Shown here: piece after piece, positions 1 through 7,043 of the stretch
Numbering within the stretch: position 1 is the first letter of the stretch
How the letters are laid out: the number at the start of each line of letters is the position of its first letter
DNA from: Actinotignum timonense
GTDB lineage: Bacteria; Actinomycetota; Actinomycetes; Actinomycetales; Actinomycetaceae
Assembly: GCF_030216305.1 (NCBI RefSeq)
Contig: NZ_JASOKT010000017.1
Span: forward strand, 1-34,979
Length of the DNA: 34,979 bases
Reading direction: 5' to 3'
Translations under genes and position numbers: made by a program
The notes under the pieces: generated by a model
The model's database searches: none
Seen by the model: only the letters and a program-made list of their open reading frames with translations
Told to the model about the DNA's origin: nothing

Positions 1-1063
1 TGGGATCCGAGACCCAGGTAACCGGGCGCCCATCACGCTGCACCGCTTCCACCAGGGGCGGCAGGGCTTCTTCTACCCGCCCGGCACCCATGCGGGTAAT
101 GAAGGTGAGTCGGCCCGGTTCACCTTCCGGATTGAGCTTATCGATAAGGGCGAGAGCGGTATCTGGCGTCGTCGTCGGACCTAATTTCACCCCGATCGGG
201 TTACGTGCGTGGGAGAACATTTCCACGTGGGCGCCATTAACATCGCGGGTGCGTTCCCCGATCCACAGGAAGTGTGCGGAGGTGAGGTAGGGCTCGTGGG
301 TGCGCGAGTCGATGCGCATCATAATTTCCTCGAAGGGCAACACCAGGCCCTCGTGGGAGGAATACAATTGTGTTTCTGCCAGCTGGGCGCCGTCGACCCC
401 GGCCGCGGTCACAAAACGCATGGCGCGATCAATTTCGCTCGCGGTTTTTTCGTACCGCACGTAGGCCGGGTTGGCAATAAAACCGCGGTTCCAATCGTGC
501 ACGGAACGCAGGTCGGCGAAACCGCCGCGCGTGAAAGCCCGCATGAGGTTAAGAGTGGCCACCGAGTACAGGTAGGCCTCCTCCAAACGGTGCGGATCAT
601 GGCGGCGCGCCGCGGCCGTGAATTCGTGCCCGTTAATGGAATCACCCAGGTAGGAGGGCAAGGTAGTATCCCCAATAGTTTCGGTGGCCTGGGAGCGCGG
701 CTTGGAGTACTGGCCGGCCATCCGCCCGATTTTCACCACCGGCACCGAAGCCCCGTAGGTCAAAATAACCGACATTTGCAGGAGGGTGCGCACCTTGGCA
801 CGGATGCGATCCGCGGTGATTTGCTCGAAAGATTCAGCGCAATCCCCACCCATGAGGACGAAAGCTTCGCCGCGTTGCGCGGCCGCGATACTTTCGCGCA
901 GCCGATCGCATTCACCCGCAAAAACCAGGGGCGGCATTTTCGCCAAGCGCTGCATAACCGCAGCGAGCTCTGCTTCATCCTCGTAACGAGGTTGGTGCAG
1001 AGCGGGCTTCTCGCGCCAGGTGTGGGCCAGCGCGGCAATTTTATGAGTATCGTCCTCAAACAT
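1..1063 (-). CDS. aroG: Class II 3-deoxy-7-phosphoheptulonate (DAHP) synthase, 3' end cut off by window edge
   Basis: Condenses phosphoenolpyruvate and erythrose-4-phosphate in the first step of the shikimate pathway (cytoplasm). My reading of the minus strand from ATG at 1063 gives 354 codons open to the edge. Class II (plant/mycobacterial AroG) features in order: FVLMGGDCAESFEQ near residue 80 with the family's metal-binding Cys, then RTLLQMSVILTYGAS, KIGRMAGQYSKPRS, VHDWNRGF, SSHEGLVLPFEE, WIGERTRDVNGAH, NPIGVKLGPTTTP and FITRMGAGRVEEALPP. The last 90 or so residues, with further catalytic residues, lie outside the window. The N terminus is shorter than in M. tuberculosis AroG, so regulatory N-terminal helices may be reduced. 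The start is supported by TAAGAT ending 7 nt upstream with no clear Shine-Dalgarno, which suggests a leaderless mRNA. A terminator separates it from the upstream pfp gene, so it is probably transcribed alone. Confidence 0.93.
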   Translation of the reverse strand, partial: MFEDDTHKIAALAHTWREKPALHQPRYEDEAELAAVMQRLAKMPPLVFAGECDRLRESIAAAQRGEAFVLMGGDCAESFEQITADRIRAKVRTLLQMSVILTYGASVPVVKIGRMAGQYSKPRSQATETIGDTTLPSYLGDSINGHEFTAAARRHDPHRLEEAYLYSVATLNLMRAFTRGGFADLRSVHDWNRGFIANPAYVRYEKTASEIDRAMRFVTAAGVDGAQLAETQLYSSHEGLVLPFEEIMMRIDSRTHEPYLTSAHFLWIGERTRDVNGAHVEMFSHARNPIGVKLGPTTTPDTALALIDKLNPEGEPGRLTFITRMGAGRVEEALPPLVEAVQRDGRPVTWVSDP

Positions 1064-1070
1064 AAACGAA

Positions 1071-1076
1071 ATCTTA
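1071..1076 (-). promoter_or_regulatory. -10 element of leaderless aroG promoter
   Basis: On the minus strand TAAGAT is followed by 7 nt (TTCGTTT) and then the ATG at 1063. Transcription would start at or next to the A of the start codon. No good -35 hexamer is visible. The same arrangement recurs at other genes in this window. Confidence 0.55.
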
Positions 1077-1200
1077 GCCCGGAACGGGTGCGCGGGCGGA
1101 ATCGCGTCGGAGCAATGAGACGCGACCGGCACGAAAACCACCCGGCGCCATCCGCGCGCGGCCTCGCGAAACACGAACCGCACCACCACACGCTCCGCAG

Positions 1201-1241
1201 AAAAAACTCGCCCCGCACCAGGTCAACCGGTACGGGACGAG
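1201..1241 (-). terminator. Rho-independent terminator of pfp
   Basis: On the minus strand a 13-bp stem (CTCGTCCCGTACC pairing with GGTGCGGGGCGAG, two G-T wobbles) encloses a 9-nt loop and is followed directly by six T residues. It lies 55 bp after the pfp stop codon and upstream of aroG. It is a textbook intrinsic terminator. Confidence 0.88.
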
Positions 1242-1296
1242 CAATCACGTGTGGATACGGTTCAGCCGGGCCACCCAGGCCCACGGCGCAGCCGCA

Positions 1297-2511
1297 TTAG
1301 GCGTGCGGGCGGACCTCCTGGCCGATGGCCTTCATGGTCTCCACGAACCAATCCTGGGTGATATCGAAAGCCTTGTGGCCCTTCACCCGCGGGAAAGCAA
1401 TATTGGTGAGGACGTTACCGTTTTCCTCATCGTGGCCGATGAGGCCGGGCTTGCCCTCCAGGGCGCACTGCACCGCCAGATCCACCATGCCCTTGATGAG
1501 GCGCAGGTCCTCAGCGTTGGCGTGCCAGGCGCGCGAGAAGTACCCGGACTTTTGCACCATGACCTTTTCGGCGCCGAGCTTCTGCGCGAATTGCTCCGCG
1601 AACCAGCGGCCCGGATTGACCTTATCGAGCTGGACGTGCCCGAAGGGATCACGCGGCACTTCCTGGCCGGCGGCTTCCATTTCGGCCACGATTTCATCCA
1701 CGCCCGCACCTTCGGAAAGGAAGATATTGACGTTGCCGATCTCATCCATAATCTTCTTCAGACGCTCGGCTTCGCCGTTGATGTCCAGCGCCATTTCGGG
1801 CAGGAACACGGCATGTACATCCCAGCGTTCCTTGGTTAGGCCCAGCGCCGGAGCCCATTCCTGCTCCTGAACCCAATCGTGGTAGTACTTGGAGGCCTGC
1901 GCGGTGAGGTAGCCGCAATTGCGCCCCATAACTTCGTGCACGATGAGCATGCGCGGGTTGGAGCGATGCTCACCAATAATATGCTGGGCGTAGAGCGAGG
2001 CTTCTTCCGCGGCGGTCCAGGCACCCAGAGACTGGCGCACCGGAATAATGTCATTATCGATGGTCTTGGGCAGACCCACCACCACGAGGTGATGCCCGTT
2101 TTCTTCCAGGTAGGCGGCCAGATCCGCGGCGGTGGTATTCGTATCATCACCGCCGATGGTGTGGAGCACATCCACGCCATCTTCCACGAGGCGCTGGGCG
2201 GCGAATTCCAGCGGGTTCACGCCTTCTTCCACGAGGCCACGCTTGACCAGATCCTCGGTATTGGTCAGCTTGACGCGGGAGTTACCGATGGGCGAACCGC
2301 CGAAACGGTGCAGGATATGGGCCTGTTCACGCCCTTCCTTATCGATGGTGATGTAATTCCCGGTGAGCAGCCCGTGGTAGCCATGCTGGTAGGCAATAAT
2401 TTCCACATCGGGCGCAATTTCCGTATAGCGCTCAATGAGGCCACCCACGGCCGAGGACAAACACGGGGCGAAACCTCCGGCGGTCAAGAGCGCAACGCGG
2501 CGGACAGTCAT
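1297..2511 (-). CDS. pfp: Pyrophosphate-dependent 6-phosphofructokinase
   Basis: Reversibly phosphorylates fructose-6-phosphate with pyrophosphate instead of ATP, in glycolysis and gluconeogenesis (cytoplasm). The 404-residue length fits actinobacterial PPi-PFKs. Donor specificity is visible: the nucleotide-binding loop reads GGDDT (residues 120-124), where ATP enzymes have GGDGS, and the catalytic loop reads PKTIDND (148-154) with Lys149 in place of Gly. Both changes are the established PPi-type signature. Asp152 is the expected catalytic base, and MGRNCGYLTAQAS is the substrate-binding segment. The ATG is preceded by GGAAGG at 9-10 nt spacing. The gene has its own perfect -10 (TATAAT) and its own terminator, so it looks monocistronic. 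Reversibility would suit an organism with energy-saving fermentative metabolism, but that is inference. Confidence 0.95.
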   Translation of the reverse strand: MTVRRVALLTAGGFAPCLSSAVGGLIERYTEIAPDVEIIAYQHGYHGLLTGNYITIDKEGREQAHILHRFGGSPIGNSRVKLTNTEDLVKRGLVEEGVNPLEFAAQRLVEDGVDVLHTIGGDDTNTTAADLAAYLEENGHHLVVVGLPKTIDNDIIPVRQSLGAWTAAEEASLYAQHIIGEHRSNPRMLIVHEVMGRNCGYLTAQASKYYHDWVQEQEWAPALGLTKERWDVHAVFLPEMALDINGEAERLKKIMDEIGNVNIFLSEGAGVDEIVAEMEAAGQEVPRDPFGHVQLDKVNPGRWFAEQFAQKLGAEKVMVQKSGYFSRAWHANAEDLRLIKGMVDLAVQCALEGKPGLIGHDEENGNVLTNIAFPRVKGHKAFDITQDWFVETMKAIGQEVRPHA

Positions 2512-2553
2512 CGTTAACCTTCCGTTTCTGATTGGGGGATTATTCCGCTGTTG

Positions 2554-2559
2554 ATTATA
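2554..2559 (-). promoter_or_regulatory. pfp promoter -10 (consensus TATAAT)
   Basis: TATAAT is read on the minus strand, about 42 bp upstream of the pfp ATG. A weak -35 candidate (ATGAAA, 4 of 6 consensus positions) sits 17 bp further up at 2577-2582, which falls inside the start of the divergent gene. The predicted leader is roughly 35 nt and includes the GGAAGG ribosome-binding site. Confidence 0.6.
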
Positions 2560-2567
2560 CCCGCCGC

Positions 2568-2573
2568 TATAGT
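2568..2573 (+). promoter_or_regulatory. -10 element of leaderless promoter for the 2581 gene
   Basis: TATAGT, then 7 nt (GTCTTTC), then the ATG at 2581. There is no Shine-Dalgarno, so a leaderless transcript is likely. The hexamer lies in the spacer of the divergent pfp promoter. Confidence 0.6.
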
Positions 2574-2580
2574 GTCTTTC

Positions 2581-3090
2581 ATGAGAGAAGGACCTACGGG
2601 CGAGCGCCCCGAAAATAGCTTCGATGCGCAGTGGGACAAGATCGCGCGCGAACTGGAAGCCGAAGGCGTGGGAGCGAATATCGATAGCGCCCGCGATGGC
2701 GGCGGCGCGCTGCTTCCGGTGGATACTTCCCCGCGTTACACCGATGCCGCGTGGGCGCTGGGTGGTGGGCGTGCGGCCGGCCCGCGCGATTGGTCCCCGG
2801 CCCCGGAAGATTCAGATTTTTCCGACGACGACGCCACTTTCGACCCGGCCTCTCGCGAAGAATATTATGTTCCCCAGGCCCCCGCGCACCGCTACGCCAG
2901 TCTCGCCTGGGTGGCCACCGGGGTGCTGGTCCTCATCAGCGCGCTCATGTTTATCGGCCTGCTACCCGCCCCGCGCCTGACCGCCTGGATCCTGGCCGGC
3001 GGGGCACTGGTGGGCGTGGTGGTCGCCATTATTTTGACGGCACCCGCCCGCGAAGATACCGATCCCTACGACGACGGCGCCCGCCTGTAG
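2581..3090 (+). CDS. Small membrane protein of unknown function
   Basis: A 169-residue protein that I cannot place in a named family. The first 105 or so residues are hydrophilic and acidic, with a Ser/Asp-rich stretch (EDSDFSDDDATFDP) that is probably cytoplasmic and disordered. Two transmembrane helices follow, at about 110-130 (LAWVATGVLVLISALMFIGL) and 137-157 (WILAGGALVGVVVAIIL), then a short acidic tail. This layout is common in small actinobacterial membrane proteins. The frame is open 30 bases further upstream, but the start at 2581 is chosen because TATAGT sits exactly 7 nt before it. The next gene begins 52 bp downstream with its own -10 element. The gene is divergent from pfp, and their promoters overlap. 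Confidence 0.78.
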   Translation: MREGPTGERPENSFDAQWDKIARELEAEGVGANIDSARDGGGALLPVDTSPRYTDAAWALGGGRAAGPRDWSPAPEDSDFSDDDATFDPASREEYYVPQAPAHRYASLAWVATGVLVLISALMFIGLLPAPRLTAWILAGGALVGVVVAIILTAPAREDTDPYDDGARL

Positions 3091-3129
3091 CGCGCTACCT
3101 CCGCGCGAATTTATGTCGTAGCTCCGCGC

Positions 3130-3135
3130 TAGGCT
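3130..3135 (+). promoter_or_regulatory. -10 element of leaderless promoter for the DEDD/GIY-YIG nuclease
   Basis: TAGGCT followed by the 7 nt AAAAATC and then the ATG at 3143. No ribosome-binding site is visible between the hexamer and the start codon. Confidence 0.55.
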
Positions 3136-3142
3136 AAAAATC

Positions 3143-5005
3143 ATGACAGCACGGCATATTCCGCGGCCCGGCGGCCGGATCGATACCGAACCTATTGAGG
3201 TGTATCGATCCGACCGCCCGTTGCTGCCCCGCCAGCTGGAATTCGCGGACCTCGGTACTCCCCTGGAGGAAGTGACCTTCGTGGTGGTGGACGTGGAAAC
3301 CACCGGAGGGCGGCCCGGGGCGCATTCACTTACCGAAATTGGGGCGGTGAAAGTGTGCGGCGGGGAGGTGGTGCAGGAGTTTTCCTCACTCGTCAATCCC
3401 GGGGTGCCCATCCCGGCCCAGATCACTGTGCTCACCGGAATCACCACCGCGATGACGGTGAGCGCTCCCCCGCTTAGCGAGGTTCTCCCTGCTTTTCTCG
3501 ATTTTCTTGAGCCTGATGCCCCAGCGCTTGACGGTGGCGCACCTGTTCCTAGCAGCGGAACGGCCGGTCGCAGCCCGGCGGCGGAGCCACCGGTGCTCGT
3601 GGCTCATAATGCCCGCTTTGATGTGTCCCATTTGCGCGGGGCTTGCAAGGCGATAGACATGGCGTGGCCGCGGCTGCGCGTCCTCGATACTCTCGGGCTG
3701 GCGCGGCGTATTTTCACCCGCGATGAAGTCCCCAATCACAAATTGAGCACTCTGGCTGGCTACTGCCGGGCTGCGGTGCAGCCAAGCCATCGGGCCCTCG
3801 ATGATGCGCGGGCCACCGTGGATGTACTCCACGCAATGATCGGGCGGCTCGGCCCGCTGGGAGTCACCCACATTGAGGACCTGCTCACCGCATCCAATCC
3901 GGTTCCGGCCCGCCGGCGCCGCCGCGCCGTGCTCGCCGATCAGGTGCCGCACGGCCCGGGTAGCTACCGTTTTATCGGCCCGAATGATGAGGTTCTCTAC
4001 GTGGGTAGCTCCGGGAATATGTACCGGAGGGTGCGCCAGTATTTCACCGCCGCGGAAAAACGCCGCCGCATGATAGAAATGGTAGAGCTGGCCACCCGGG
4101 TAGAAACCACCCCCACCGCCACTCTGCTAGAAGCGCGGGTGGTGGAGCTGCGCGATATCACCCGCTTCGACCCGCCCTATAATCGCCGCTCGCGCCGCCC
4201 GCACACCCGCACCTGGATCAGCCTGGATACCACGCCCGTGGCACGCCTGATAATTACGCGCAGCTGTTCGGCAACGGAAGTCGCGAACTCCCTGGGGCCT
4301 TTCGGTTCCCGCAGCGCTGCCCGGCGCGCCGCTGAACTCATCGGTGATGAAGCCGGGCTCAACCCCGCCGGCCTCAACGTGCCCCGCCAGACAGATCTGA
4401 GCGATTGCCCGTGCCGTTTCGCCTCCCACGCGCCCTGCTATCTTGCCCCGCGGGGCACCGTGAACACCGCCGCAGTGGCCATCTCCCGCGCCCACCGGCT
4501 GTTGGCTGGCTCCCTTGCCGAAGTATGGGACCACCAGATGGCCCGCATTGCCCGCCTGGCCGCCCAGGAGCGTTTCGAAGAAGCCGGAGTGGAACGCGAC
4601 CGGCTTTCGGCGCTCCTCACCGCAGCCCAGCGGCGGGAATTGTTGGTTCCGCTGTGGCGAGCAAGCTGCGTCGTCGCCGCGTCTAAGCGAGAGGACCACT
4701 GGGAAATCATCCTTGCGAGTTACGGCAGGCTACTTGCTAGCGCGACGGTCAGCGAAGCCCGCGATGTTCCCGAACATGCCGCAGCGCTCCGCAGTGCCAC
4801 TCCCCTGCTCGCGGCTCCCGCCCGCGCCGCCGAGCACGCCCACCCGGAGGAAACCCAGCTCCTGGCCGCATGGCTAGCTGATCCGCGCTCGCGAGTGCTC
4901 GCCATTGAGGGCGAGGTTCCCCTCGCGGTCCCCCTCGCCTCCGCCCACCGCTTCGCCACTTCCTTCCCGGGCGCCGAAGAATCGCCCGGCTTGGCTGAGC
5001 GCTAA
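3143..5005 (+). CDS. DEDD-family 3'-5' exonuclease fused to a UvrC-type GIY-YIG domain
   Basis: A 620-residue fusion matching the actinobacterial family that includes M. tuberculosis Rv2191. The N-terminal DnaQ/epsilon-like exonuclease has ExoI VVVDVETTGG (Asp50, Glu52), ExoII LVAHNARFD (His155, Asn156, Asp160) and ExoIII HRALDDA (His217, Asp221), the DEDDh arrangement. A GIY-YIG nuclease domain starts near 268: GSYRFIGPNDEVLYVGSSGN, then Arg295-Arg298 and the catalytic Glu330 in TLLEARVVEL, as in UvrC. A Cys-containing segment near 413-426 (DCPCRFASHAPC) recalls the UvrC cysteine region. Helical sequence fills the C terminus. A role in trimming or incising damaged DNA is inferred from the domains. 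It is neither full UvrC (no UvrB-binding or RNase H-like part is recognisable) nor the replicative epsilon subunit. Confidence 0.88.
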   Translation: MTARHIPRPGGRIDTEPIEVYRSDRPLLPRQLEFADLGTPLEEVTFVVVDVETTGGRPGAHSLTEIGAVKVCGGEVVQEFSSLVNPGVPIPAQITVLTGITTAMTVSAPPLSEVLPAFLDFLEPDAPALDGGAPVPSSGTAGRSPAAEPPVLVAHNARFDVSHLRGACKAIDMAWPRLRVLDTLGLARRIFTRDEVPNHKLSTLAGYCRAAVQPSHRALDDARATVDVLHAMIGRLGPLGVTHIEDLLTASNPVPARRRRRAVLADQVPHGPGSYRFIGPNDEVLYVGSSGNMYRRVRQYFTAAEKRRRMIEMVELATRVETTPTATLLEARVVELRDITRFDPPYNRRSRRPHTRTWISLDTTPVARLIITRSCSATEVANSLGPFGSRSAARRAAELIGDEAGLNPAGLNVPRQTDLSDCPCRFASHAPCYLAPRGTVNTAAVAISRAHRLLAGSLAEVWDHQMARIARLAAQERFEEAGVERDRLSALLTAAQRRELLVPLWRASCVVAASKREDHWEIILASYGRLLASATVSEARDVPEHAAALRSATPLLAAPARAAEHAHPEETQLLAAWLADPRSRVLAIEGEVPLAVPLASAHRFATSFPGAEESPGLAER

Positions 5006-5044
5006 ACCTCCTCCATTCTCGCCACCTATGTGCCGGACACCACA

Positions 5045-5097
5045 TATACTGGTGGTGTTCGCATTCAATTACTGTTCGGAGATTCCGAACATATCTA
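5045..5097 (+). promoter_or_regulatory. sodA upstream region with a 19-bp perfect inverted repeat
   Basis: A perfect inverted repeat, TGTTCGGA-GAT-TCCGAACA (8-bp arms, 3-bp centre), occupies 5073-5091, 48 bp before the sodA start. Two -10 candidates flank it: TATACT (5045-5050), which would put the repeat in the 5' leader, and TATCTA (5092-5097), which would put it in the promoter spacer. The centre is too short for a stable RNA loop, so a dimeric repressor site is the simpler reading. It does not match a DtxR/IdeR box that I know. Confidence 0.5.
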
Positions 5098-5138
5098 ACG
5101 GGTGGCACCGCGATGCCGCCCAGAATTGGAGTATGAGA

Positions 5139-5765
5139 ATGGCAACCTACACCCTCCCCGATCTTCCCTACGATTACGCGGCACTCGAACCGCATATTTC
5201 CGGAAAGATCATGGAGCTCCACCACGATAAACACCACAAGACCTACGTAGACGGCGCCAATAAAGCCCTGGAGAACCTCAGCGAGGCTCGCGAGAAGGGC
5301 GATTTCGCGGCGGTAAACCAGTACACGAAGGATTTTTCCTTCAATCTGGGCGGTCATATTAACCACTCGATTTTCTGGACCCTGCTCTCTCCCGACGGCG
5401 GTGGGCAGCCGGAAGGCGAACTTGCCGAAGCCATCAAGGATTCCTTCGGTGATTTCGCCACCTTCCAGAAGCAGTTCACGGCCGTAGCCACCGGCATTCA
5501 AGGCTCGGGCTGGGCGGTGCTCGGCTACGATTCCGTGGCCGGCAAACTGGTGATCTACCAAATGTATGACCAGGCCAATAATGTGCCCGCCGGGGTGCTG
5601 CCCGTTTTCCAGCTCGATATGTGGGAGCACGCCTTCTATCTTGACTACCTCAACGTCAAGGCCGATTACGTCAAGGCGATCTGGAATATTGTCAATTGGG
5701 AAGAAGCCGGGAAGCGTTTGACCACTGCCCAGGAGCAGGCTGCCGGCCTCCTCATTCGCAAATAA
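5139..5765 (+). CDS. sodA: Superoxide dismutase (Mn/Fe type)
   Basis: Converts superoxide to oxygen and hydrogen peroxide; cytoplasmic, with no signal peptide. The 208-residue length is normal. The family layout is complete: N-terminal helical hairpin with LPDLPYDYAALEPHISGKIM, metal ligands His28 (LHHDKHH) and His76 (GGHINHSIFW), then Asp and His in DMWEHAFYLDY, and the conserved GSGWAVLGYD. Motifs alone do not separate manganese from iron use. The frame continues upstream, but the start at 5139 (MATYTLPD) is chosen because GGAG sits 7 nt before it and homologues begin there; an in-frame ATG two codons earlier is a minor alternative. It follows the nuclease gene by 133 bp, which holds its likely promoter and a palindrome. 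A hairpin terminator follows the stop codon. Confidence 0.96.
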   Translation: MATYTLPDLPYDYAALEPHISGKIMELHHDKHHKTYVDGANKALENLSEAREKGDFAAVNQYTKDFSFNLGGHINHSIFWTLLSPDGGGQPEGELAEAIKDSFGDFATFQKQFTAVATGIQGSGWAVLGYDSVAGKLVIYQMYDQANNVPAGVLPVFQLDMWEHAFYLDYLNVKADYVKAIWNIVNWEEAGKRLTTAQEQAAGLLIRK

Positions 5766-5828
5766 CTCACGCGCACACCGCGCCGGCGCTATTCATAGAT
5801 ACGCGCGGCATCCTTCCTAAATAGCACG

Positions 5829-5865
5829 AAGGGCGAGGCCACCTCTATTGAGGTACCTCGCCCTT
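5829..5865. terminator. Bidirectional hairpin between sodA and the convergent FKBP gene
   Basis: A 10-bp perfect stem (AAGGGCGAGG / CCTCGCCCTT) continues after a small bulge into ACCTC / GAGGT around a TATT loop. It sits 63 bp after the sodA stop. There is no clear T-run on either strand, but its place between convergent genes supports a shared terminator. Confidence 0.65.
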
Positions 5866-5910
5866 ACGCTATCCGGGGCCATTTTCAGCCCTATCCGAAA
5901 CCGCCGGTAG

Positions 5911-5976
5911 CTACCCGGTAACTATCCGGCAACTATCCGGCAATTACCTGGTAGCGACCCAGTAACTACCTGGCAA
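5911..5976. repeat. Degenerate 11-bp tandem repeat, six units
   Basis: Six successive 11-mers of the form CTAYCCGGYAA: ctacccggtaa, ctatccggcaa (twice), ttacctggtag, cgacccagtaa, ctacctggcaa. A partial related unit lies at 5891-5901. The array abuts the FKBP stop codon (5977-5979) and lies between convergent genes. The period does not keep a reading frame, so it is probably a non-coding expansion. Confidence 0.75.
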
Positions 5977-6996
5977 CTACACCGCGGAGAGAATATCGAC
6001 CACCACGGCAATGGCCTGGGCCGGATTGTCCTTACTGGGCACGCTCAGCAGAACCCGCGAACCCACCGGCACCCCGGCCAGGGGCGCAAAAATCTGCTGG
6101 GTAGACGGAACCGAACGCGGCCCGGCCGGATAGTTCGCCGTTGTGGGCGCCCAGGTATTTTCCGCGTGGGCGTTATCCCATTGCGCGGCCGCGAACTGAA
6201 GCACATAGGTGCCCTTCTCCGGGAGGGGAGCCCCGCTGCCGCGGGCAATAACCGTGGCCTTAAGCTCCGCGGGAGCCTCCGCGCCCTCTTTCACCCGGAT
6301 CTCGGTAATGGGCTGGCCCAAGTCCCCCTTGTATTCCACCGGGAGCGCATCAGCGGCAGTTTCCACCGTGGCACCGGCCTCACCCGCACTCTTCGCGTTC
6401 CAGGCATCCAGAATTTCCACGTAGAACGCGATGGTATCCGTGGCCCCGATGGAGCCATCCTGGGTACCACCCGAAGGTCCGTAGCCCCACTTGGCAGGGA
6501 TGGACAAAATCAGCTTGTCCCCCACGTGGGCCTTGGCCAGAGTGTGGCTCCAGCCCGGGATCACCTGGGCGAGCGGGAATGTGGCCGGAGCATTACGCGA
6601 ATAGGAAGAATCGAAAGGCTCGTTCTTCCCCCACACTTGGCCCACGTAATTGACCTTGGCCACCGCATCGGCGCCCAATTCCGCGCCGCTGCCCTGTTCG
6701 AGCACCCGCACCCGCACATCCGCGGGAGCGTCCCCCTTCGGGAACTCCAGCAGCGGTGCCTGCGCCGTGCCGCCCAGGGACGGCATGCCCTCCCCCGAGT
6801 ACGCGATCTCGGGAACTTCCCCGGGGGCGGGACTTTCCACCGCGCCACTTGCCTCAGCGCTCGCGGATTCCGAAGCAGCCGGTGTTGAGCTAGCTGCGCC
6901 GTCGTTCCCACCCGAACATGCCGCGAGGCTGCACGCGAGCAAGGCCGCCGTGCAGCCCGCAAGAATTTTCTTTCCCATCAATGTCACTTTCTTCAT
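5977..6996 (-). CDS. FKBP-type peptidyl-prolyl cis-trans isomerase, lipoprotein
   Basis: Predicted surface-anchored prolyl isomerase that helps exported proteins fold. The signal peptide is of lipoprotein type, with basic MGKK, a hydrophobic core and lipobox LAAC (Cys27 lipidated), followed by a Ser/Ala/Glu-rich linker to about residue 85. The first FKBP domain (about 95-200) is canonical, with VAKVNYVGQVW, FDSS, VIPGWSHTL, VGDKLILSIPAKWGYG and TIAFYVEILDAW. A second FKBP-like domain (about 225-339) is degenerate: the VIPGW and GYG parts are replaced, so it is probably inactive or binding only. The start is uncertain: ATG at 6996 or ATG at 6978 (MGKKILAGC), and the latter makes the tidier signal peptide. 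It lies 47 bp after the M20 peptidase and may be cotranscribed with it. Confidence 0.92.
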   Translation of the reverse strand: MKKVTLMGKKILAGCTAALLACSLAACSGGNDGAASSTPAASESASAEASGAVESPAPGEVPEIAYSGEGMPSLGGTAQAPLLEFPKGDAPADVRVRVLEQGSGAELGADAVAKVNYVGQVWGKNEPFDSSYSRNAPATFPLAQVIPGWSHTLAKAHVGDKLILSIPAKWGYGPSGGTQDGSIGATDTIAFYVEILDAWNAKSAGEAGATVETAADALPVEYKGDLGQPITEIRVKEGAEAPAELKATVIARGSGAPLPEKGTYVLQFAAAQWDNAHAENTWAPTTANYPAGPRSVPSTQQIFAPLAGVPVGSRVLLSVPSKDNPAQAIAVVVDILSAV

Positions 6997-7043
6997 CCCG
7001 TTCGTGCCGCTTGAGTGCGCCGCGGCCTTCGCGTATCCGCGCT

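Noticed and set aside
209..1300. 363-codon open frame on the plus strand
   Set aside because: It lies antisense to aroG, whose protein sequence is clearly conserved. The plus-strand product shows no domain and is a GC-rich shadow.
5891..5976. CRISPR array
   Set aside because: Units are 11 bp, contiguous and degenerate, with no spacers and no cas genes in the window.
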